From contig CAYSXI010000119.1 of NCBI GenBank assembly GCA_964434955.1, positions 1 to 16,456 of the forward strand: DNA of 16,456 bases, written 5' to 3'. Positions 12,123-16,456 of this stretch are shown piece after piece. Within the stretch, counting starts at the first letter, position 1; each line of letters starts with the position of its first letter. Under the pieces are notes generated by a model. The model was not told where the DNA came from. It saw only the letters and a list, made by a program, of their open reading frames with translations, and searched no databases. The DNA comes from JANQLU01 sp964434955 (GTDB taxonomy: Bacteria > Planctomycetota > Planctomycetia > Pirellulales > Pirellulaceae). A program made the translations under genes and the position numbers.

Positions 12123-13292
12123 CTAGGAGGTGGATAAGGCTTTATTATAAATTTGCAAAAGCCGGTTGTAATTTTTCGCGGCTGAAAAACGGGCTTCGTA
12201 ACTTTCGCGCGCTCGGTGGCGCCGAATATTCACGATTTGCGGATCGTCACAACATTCTTGCAAGCGACGCGACCATGCTTTGACATTGCCATTTTCGACG
12301 GTCCATCCGTTGTCTCCATGTTCGACGATTTCCTGAAGCGTCCCCGTCCGACTGGCGACCACGGGAACGCCTTTGGCCAATGCTTCGATCGCCGTAAGTC
12401 CGAAGGGCTCCAACCATACCGAAGGAACCACGGCGACAAAGGCCTCGTCGAGCAACTTCATCAGGTCAGATTGCGATTGCCAAGGGATCACCTCGATGCG
12501 TTCATCCGCCTCGGCGGCAAGCTTGACCTGTTCTTTCATGGGGCCATCACCAATCAAACGCAATCGGCGGTCCGTTTTGACTTCCTTCCACGCGCTCAAC
12601 AGCACGTCGATCCCTTTCTCGGGTGAGAATCTACCGACGTAAGTGATCGCATTGCGAATCGAATCTTCATTGAACCCGGGATCTCGAGAGACAAAATTCG
12701 GTTTGACTGACATTTTTTGCGCGTCGAATCCAGCCTTGAGAAACAGATCACGCATTGAGTCGGACAAAAGAATGAATTGGTCCACCTCGCGATGATAGGT
12801 GCGGCGAATTCGATGGTACGAATGGCAGGCCACGACCCCCGAGGTTCGCACACGACTACCTTGATAACATCCGTGCAAGATGGCTTTGTGCGGCAGAGTC
12901 GAGCGGATGCAAGAGAAACAGTTTTGGTTATTACGCCACAGGGTCGCTGCAGGACATATAAGCCGATAATTATGGAGCGTTTGAACCACGGCAACGTCGT
13001 TCCGTTTCGCGGCCGAATAGACCGCGGGAGAAAGCAACGGAAATGTATTGTGAAAGTGAATCAGATCCGGGCGATGTTCGCGGCAAAGCCGTTCGACTCG
13101 GTCTTCCGCCTCGGTATTCCAGATTGTCTTGCGAGCCAAGCTCACACGTGAAAGTTGCTGGACCCTTACATTCGACTCGCGCAATTCAATGACTTCGTGC
13201 CCATTTTCTCGCAACAGCCGAGCTTCGCACTCGAATACACGGTCCTCACCACCGGGCTCGCGATACGCGTTGTGTCCGATGATGATCTTCAC
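12123..13292 (-). CDS. Family 4 glycosyltransferase with a cysteine cluster
   Basis: A 389-residue GT-B glycosyltransferase. The glycine-rich N-terminal NAYREPGGEDRV (8-19) and the C-terminal nucleotide-sugar segment EPFGLTAIEALAKGVPVVAS (295-314), with the paired Glu295 and Glu303, are typical of retaining GT4 enzymes. GRFSPEKGID (220-229) begins the second domain. The N-terminal domain contains HNYRLICPA followed by CFSC and GCYQGSR (Cys113, Cys125, Cys128, Cys142), a four-Cys pattern seen in one GT4 subgroup and probably a structural metal site. The start is GTG at 13292, overlapping the polymerase stop codon (GTGA) and preceded by GAGGTG 5 bases away. The sugar donor cannot be read from the sequence. 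Confidence 0.9.
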   Translation of the reverse strand: MKIIIGHNAYREPGGEDRVFECEARLLRENGHEVIELRESNVRVQQLSRVSLARKTIWNTEAEDRVERLCREHRPDLIHFHNTFPLLSPAVYSAAKRNDVAVVQTLHNYRLICPAATLWRNNQNCFSCIRSTLPHKAILHGCYQGSRVRTSGVVACHSYHRIRRTYHREVDQFILLSDSMRDLFLKAGFDAQKMSVKPNFVSRDPGFNEDSIRNAITYVGRFSPEKGIDVLLSAWKEVKTDRRLRLIGDGPMKEQVKLAAEADERIEVIPWQSQSDLMKLLDEAFVAVVPSVWLEPFGLTAIEALAKGVPVVASRTGTLQEIVEHGDNGWTVENGNVKAWSRRLQECCDDPQIVNIRRHRARESYEARFSAAKNYNRLLQIYNKALSTS

Positions 13293-14617
13293 GCGGTCAC
13301 CTCACCGATCGCATCTGACTCGCTCACCTGCGGACATGGAGCTTCCTTCGCAGAAACGCCCAACCCGATTCCGACGAGACTGTAAAACAATAGTGATTCC
13401 GGCTGCAACGGTCCGAGAACGGACGAATTGAAAAGCCCCCACACCAAGTACCAAAGATAAAAAGTCGCCAGCGCGACAAAGAGTCGGGTTGGCAAACGCT
13501 TCTTGATCCAAGCCCCGACGAAATAAAGAAAGATCAAGCTGTTTGAGCCAAAAAACAGAACGGCACCGATCACCCCCGTCGTCGTCAAACAATGCAGGAA
13601 CATGTTGTGCGCCGTCCAGTTGCCCCACTCGTCCCACACCTTCAATCGGCCGGTTTCCGATGTCACAAAATACCCATGGCCTTTGATTGGCGATTCCTTG
13701 TGGGATTGCCACATCGCTTTCCACATCTCTTCACGGCCGGACAGAGATTTAATTTGTTTTGCTGACTGCTCTCTCTGGACGAAATTGACAACCTTGTCTC
13801 CGGTTTCTCCGAGCGATTCGAATCCCGGGTCAAGGAAAAGAAAACCCAACGCGACGGCACATCCGGCGACGGAAACCATCGCAAGACGCTTTCGATTGGC
13901 AAAGGCAAGTGTCGGAATGAAAGGTAAAACCAGGGCCAGGAAAAAGGACACGCGGTTGGCAGCAAACATCAGAGCCGCGAGATGAATTACGACGCCTGGA
14001 ATCCAGATTAATCGCACCCATCGCCAGCCCCAGGTCATTCGGCAGGCGACCAGCAGCAGTAGTCCAAGGGAAGCCGTTGCACCCGCGTTGGTTGGATGAA
14101 GAATCCCTGAGCCCTGCCGTTCAAAAGCATCCCATCCGGGAAACACAAAATGAATTGCCAATAATGCCGCGCTTGTCGCAAGCAGAATCAGTGCGAGATT
14201 GCGCAGCACTTTCTTCCAGAGTTCGCCCCGGTTGGACTGGATTCCAACGGAAAGGCAAACAGCCATCAAGACGGTGGTGCTTGCCAATTGTCCGATGCTT
14301 ACCGACTTGAGGGCGGACCACTGCACCGTTGCTCCAGCCCACAGCACAAAGGGCACGAGCCACAACCATTTCTTGAGAACCGATTTTCGTCCGGGCTGCG
14401 ACCAGTTTTGCAGGAGGAAGAAAGTCAAGATCATCGCCGACAGCGCTCGTGTGCCGACTTTCAACAATGCAATGGTATCCAGCGAACCAAAAGTATCTCG
14501 GGAACCGCGCCCGACGACAGAGAAAGTCGCGAAGGCGAGAATCAAAAGGCAAAACAGGGTTGCCAGGTAAAGATTCACCTGATGTCGATCATTCTTTTCA
14601 ACCGGAGAGAGACTCAT
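13289..14617 (-). CDS. Wzy-like O-antigen/exopolysaccharide polymerase (Wzy/WaaL superfamily)
   Basis: A 442-residue inner-membrane protein with about ten to twelve spans that would join lipid-linked repeat units in the periplasm. The large loop carries the family signature: SGREEMWKAMW (293-303), SPIKGHGYF (309-317) and TAHNMFLHCLTTTG (335-348), comparable to the SGR...W, GxGxG and HN-x-x-L elements of the Wzy/WaaL domain. WaaL ligase function cannot be excluded from sequence alone; the flippase and chain-length genes beside it favour a polymerase. The ATG overlaps the flippase stop codon (ATGA), with GGGAGGG 6 bases upstream. Confidence 0.85.
   Translation of the reverse strand: MSLSPVEKNDRHQVNLYLATLFCLLILAFATFSVVGRGSRDTFGSLDTIALLKVGTRALSAMILTFFLLQNWSQPGRKSVLKKWLWLVPFVLWAGATVQWSALKSVSIGQLASTTVLMAVCLSVGIQSNRGELWKKVLRNLALILLATSAALLAIHFVFPGWDAFERQGSGILHPTNAGATASLGLLLLVACRMTWGWRWVRLIWIPGVVIHLAALMFAANRVSFFLALVLPFIPTLAFANRKRLAMVSVAGCAVALGFLFLDPGFESLGETGDKVVNFVQREQSAKQIKSLSGREEMWKAMWQSHKESPIKGHGYFVTSETGRLKVWDEWGNWTAHNMFLHCLTTTGVIGAVLFFGSNSLIFLYFVGAWIKKRLPTRLFVALATFYLWYLVWGLFNSSVLGPLQPESLLFYSLVGIGLGVSAKEAPCPQVSESDAIGEVTA
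13298..13303 (-). promoter_or_regulatory. Ribosome binding site supporting the GTG start of the GT4 gene
   Basis: GAGGTG on the minus strand, 5 bases before GTG (13290-13292), inside the end of the polymerase gene. It decides the start, since no ATG occurs near the N-terminus. Confidence 0.65.
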
Positions 14618-15993
14618 ATACGGCCCTCCCCTACCTCGGTTTCTTGAGGTTGGCCAACCGGCAATGGTTCCAGCCGCAACACCCGATAGAAAATGCCCCC
14701 CTGGACCAGCGTTGTGATCATCGTCCCCAGTAACAGGGCAATCGCCCCGCCACTCATTCCGAATCTTGCAATCAGGGGGTAGAGCAAAACGGTGGTCACC
14801 CCGAGCCGAATCGCATTGGACACAACATTGACCCGGTTTCGACCCAAAACAAAAAGACCCGTTTCAAAAACTCCGCCGGCTCCCCAGAAAACGAAACACA
14901 GAGATAGAATCCCAATCAAAACGTTGACGGGCGGCGTGTCGAGTTCCGAGAAGAACAGTCCGACGAGCCAGTCTCCCGCCAAAGTAAAAACAATTCCCAT
15001 CGCGAGCATTGCAAAAATGGCGAACAGGGCAATCCGGTTGATCACTCGTTTCAACGCTTGCGTTCCACTTTCGTGGAATGCGATTGCCGCTCGCGGACCG
15101 AGAATATTCATCACCGCCAACATTAGCGGATTGGACAGGAATACGATGGTCATCGCGGCGGCGTAGACGCCTGTGACTTCCGAGCCTTTCATGAAATGCA
15201 GCATCCAATGGACGGAGTACCAATTCATGGCCGCCAGGACTTGGCTTACCATCACAAAACGGCCGACGGACCAGTGGAGTCTTAGATCCTTGCTGAAAGA
15301 ACCCGCTTCGCGTTTTACTTTCGCCCGTGAAAAACAGAACCAGGCACATGCTGCCAGGAAGCAAGCGCCTCCGTTGATGAACAATGCTGCCTGCGGACTC
15401 AACCACTCGTTCCAGAAAAGGATTCCGAGTGCCGCCAGTTGTGAGAAGGCGAAAAGTCCGTCGACCAAAACCGCCAAGCCCATATTTCGGTGAGCGAAGG
15501 CAAGCTTTCGGACGATTTCCCGCAGCATGCAAAATGGAATCACCACCGCCAATGCCAGGAATACAATTCCCATCGAGGCATCAACAGCCGAGTTCTTTTG
15601 GAACATGCCGTAGACCGCCGCCATCGGGATCGAGATCAATGCCCAGGCCCCGGCCATTACAAACAAATTCGCTCGGTACCCACCTAACTCTTCGGCTTTT
15701 CTTTTGGCCCATCCAATGGTGTAAGGGAACAGGACAAACGATTCGAGGACGCAAATCGCCAGGATCAACGCGGACATGGCAAGCGAATAGTGACCGAATG
15801 CCGCCTTCCCACAAGCCCGACCGACGATCAGCGTCGTGGCAAATCGTGTACCGCTCACCAGCCCCTGGTCGATCAAGGAAAGCAACATACCACGATCGAT
15901 ACGTCGAACGATGCTCTTCCATCGATCAAAGATTGATGGAGCCAACAGCCTGGTTTCGACCTGAGTGGCAATGGATTTTGACGAATCGTCCAA
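14614..15993 (-). CDS. Wzx-like polysaccharide flippase (MATE/MOP superfamily)
   Basis: A 459-residue membrane protein with about twelve to fourteen hydrophobic spans starting near residue 35, after a charged cytoplasmic N-terminus. It has the MOP-superfamily pattern of an opening MLLSLIDQGLVSGTRFATTL segment and a second half that repeats the layout. It would move the lipid-linked repeat unit from the cytoplasmic to the periplasmic face. The TTG at 15993 is proposed as the start: AGGGAG lies 6 bases upstream and it falls 26 bases after the previous stop codon. A longer open frame reaches 16095, but its extra residues overlap the chain-length gene and look like shadow sequence. There is no sequence signature for the transported glycan. 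Confidence 0.85.
   Translation of the reverse strand: MDDSSKSIATQVETRLLAPSIFDRWKSIVRRIDRGMLLSLIDQGLVSGTRFATTLIVGRACGKAAFGHYSLAMSALILAICVLESFVLFPYTIGWAKRKAEELGGYRANLFVMAGAWALISIPMAAVYGMFQKNSAVDASMGIVFLALAVVIPFCMLREIVRKLAFAHRNMGLAVLVDGLFAFSQLAALGILFWNEWLSPQAALFINGGACFLAACAWFCFSRAKVKREAGSFSKDLRLHWSVGRFVMVSQVLAAMNWYSVHWMLHFMKGSEVTGVYAAAMTIVFLSNPLMLAVMNILGPRAAIAFHESGTQALKRVINRIALFAIFAMLAMGIVFTLAGDWLVGLFFSELDTPPVNVLIGILSLCFVFWGAGGVFETGLFVLGRNRVNVVSNAIRLGVTTVLLYPLIARFGMSGGAIALLLGTMITTLVQGGIFYRVLRLEPLPVGQPQETEVGEGRI
14624..14630 (-). promoter_or_regulatory. Ribosome binding site of the polymerase gene (GGGAGGG)
   Basis: GGGAGGG on the minus strand, 6 bases before the ATG at 14615-14617, within the last codons of the flippase gene. 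It shows that the overlapping gene has its own strong initiation signal. Confidence 0.6.
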
Positions 15994-15999
15994 ATCGAA

Positions 16000-16005
16000 C
16001 TCCCT
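16000..16005 (-). promoter_or_regulatory. Ribosome binding site deciding the TTG start of the flippase
   Basis: AGGGAG on the minus strand, 6 bases before TTG (15991-15993), between the chain-length gene stop codon and the flippase. It is the reason for choosing this start. Confidence 0.6.
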
Positions 16006-16019
16006 GCTTCGAATTCGAC

Positions 16020-16456
16020 CTAGCGACGACGACTTGAAAAAACGACCGTCGCAAAACTGCAAATACCGCCAAAGAATAGCCCCGCAGCAAGCCAAAGAAC
16101 TTTATTTGGGCTTTTGGGACGTTCGGAAATCGTTGGCTGTTGAACGACGTTGACGTTTGAAATTTGCTCTTCCGCCAATCGTTGGTCGATCCGAGCCAGC
16201 TCGAGCTTGTCTTTGTAGGTCGTGTAGTCCGATTTGAGAATCGCGATTTCGCGTTTCAGCTTTTCGATGATTGACTCCTGATGATTGACGTCATCGATCT
16301 CTTGGGCCAAAAGCTTGACTTGACTCTGATACTCGGTCGCGATCGCCTGCTGGGCCGTTAGCTCAGACTGGGCAAGCAGGACTCGTTGGCGAATCAGGTT
16401 CCAGGTTTCATTGATGGCCGTTTTGGATTCTTTATGATCCTTGCTCTCTTCATCCA
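16020..16456 (-). CDS. Polysaccharide chain-length determinant (Wzz/GNVR type), C-terminal 144 residues
   Basis: The frame is open to the right edge, so the gene continues upstream. The visible part is a long charged coiled coil (about the first 95 residues, with segments such as LTAQQAIATEYQSQVKLLAQ). It is followed by ISNVNVVQQPTISERPKSPN, the Pro-rich stretch typical just before the second membrane span of Wzz-family proteins, then one span (KVLWLAAGLFFGGICSFATVVF) and a basic end. Wzz proteins sit in the inner membrane with the coiled coil in the periplasm and set polymer length with Wzy. No tyrosine-kinase domain follows the span, so if there is a kinase it is a separate gene. The visible length does not allow a closer subfamily call. 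Confidence 0.85.
   Translation of the reverse strand, partial: DEESKDHKESKTAINETWNLIRQRVLLAQSELTAQQAIATEYQSQVKLLAQEIDDVNHQESIIEKLKREIAILKSDYTTYKDKLELARIDQRLAEEQISNVNVVQQPTISERPKSPNKVLWLAAGLFFGGICSFATVVFSSRRR

Noticed and set aside
15994..16095. N-terminal extension of the flippase frame
   Set aside because: Overlaps the chain-length gene, has no ribosome site, and the TTG at 15993 has a well-placed AGGGAG.

Overview
The window looks like a chromosomal segment of a planctomycete (Pirellulales-like). This is an inference from three things: an EF-Tu N-terminus with a divergent switch I, a nickel superoxide dismutase, and moderate GC content with small secreted proteins. No mobile element, CRISPR array, rRNA or tRNA was found.

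Layout. Positions 1-295 hold the 5' end of a tuf gene (minus strand). A 270-base divergent gap separates it from a plus-strand bestrophin-like channel gene (566-1471), which converges on a MarC-family membrane protein gene (1488-2060, minus). Positions 2061-2513 hold no convincing gene. That stretch is bounded by two minus-strand intrinsic terminators and contains two sets of short tandem repeats. A lipoprotein with four LTxxQ-like motifs (2544-3236, minus) and an exported nickel superoxide dismutase (3422-3961, minus) follow, each with its own terminator.

From the right edge down to 4075, all twelve genes lie on the minus strand and are tightly packed, with six 4-base stop/start overlaps. 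This is the downstream part of a Wzx/Wzy-type exopolysaccharide or O-antigen operon whose promoter lies beyond the right edge. In transcription order it encodes: a chain-length determinant (partial), a Wzx-like flippase, a Wzy-like polymerase, a GT4 glycosyltransferase, a WecG/TagA/CpsF transferase, a GT2 glycosyltransferase, an unknown six-span membrane protein, a sugar C-methyltransferase-like protein, CDP-glucose 4,6-dehydratase (RfbG), a second SAM methyltransferase, a class III PLP aminotransferase, and a 2-oxoglutarate/Fe(II) dioxygenase.

How they work together. The glycosyltransferases assemble a repeat unit on a lipid carrier, the flippase moves it across the membrane, and the polymerase and chain-length protein extend it. 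The last five genes appear to make or decorate an unusual CDP-linked deoxysugar. The initiating phosphoglycosyl transferase and glucose-1-phosphate cytidylyltransferase (RfbF) are not in the window.

The most interesting items are the exported Ni-SOD with an inverted repeat over its promoter, the terminator-bounded repeat-rich gap upstream of marC, and the sugar-tailoring module with its unexplained acidic/histidine membrane protein.
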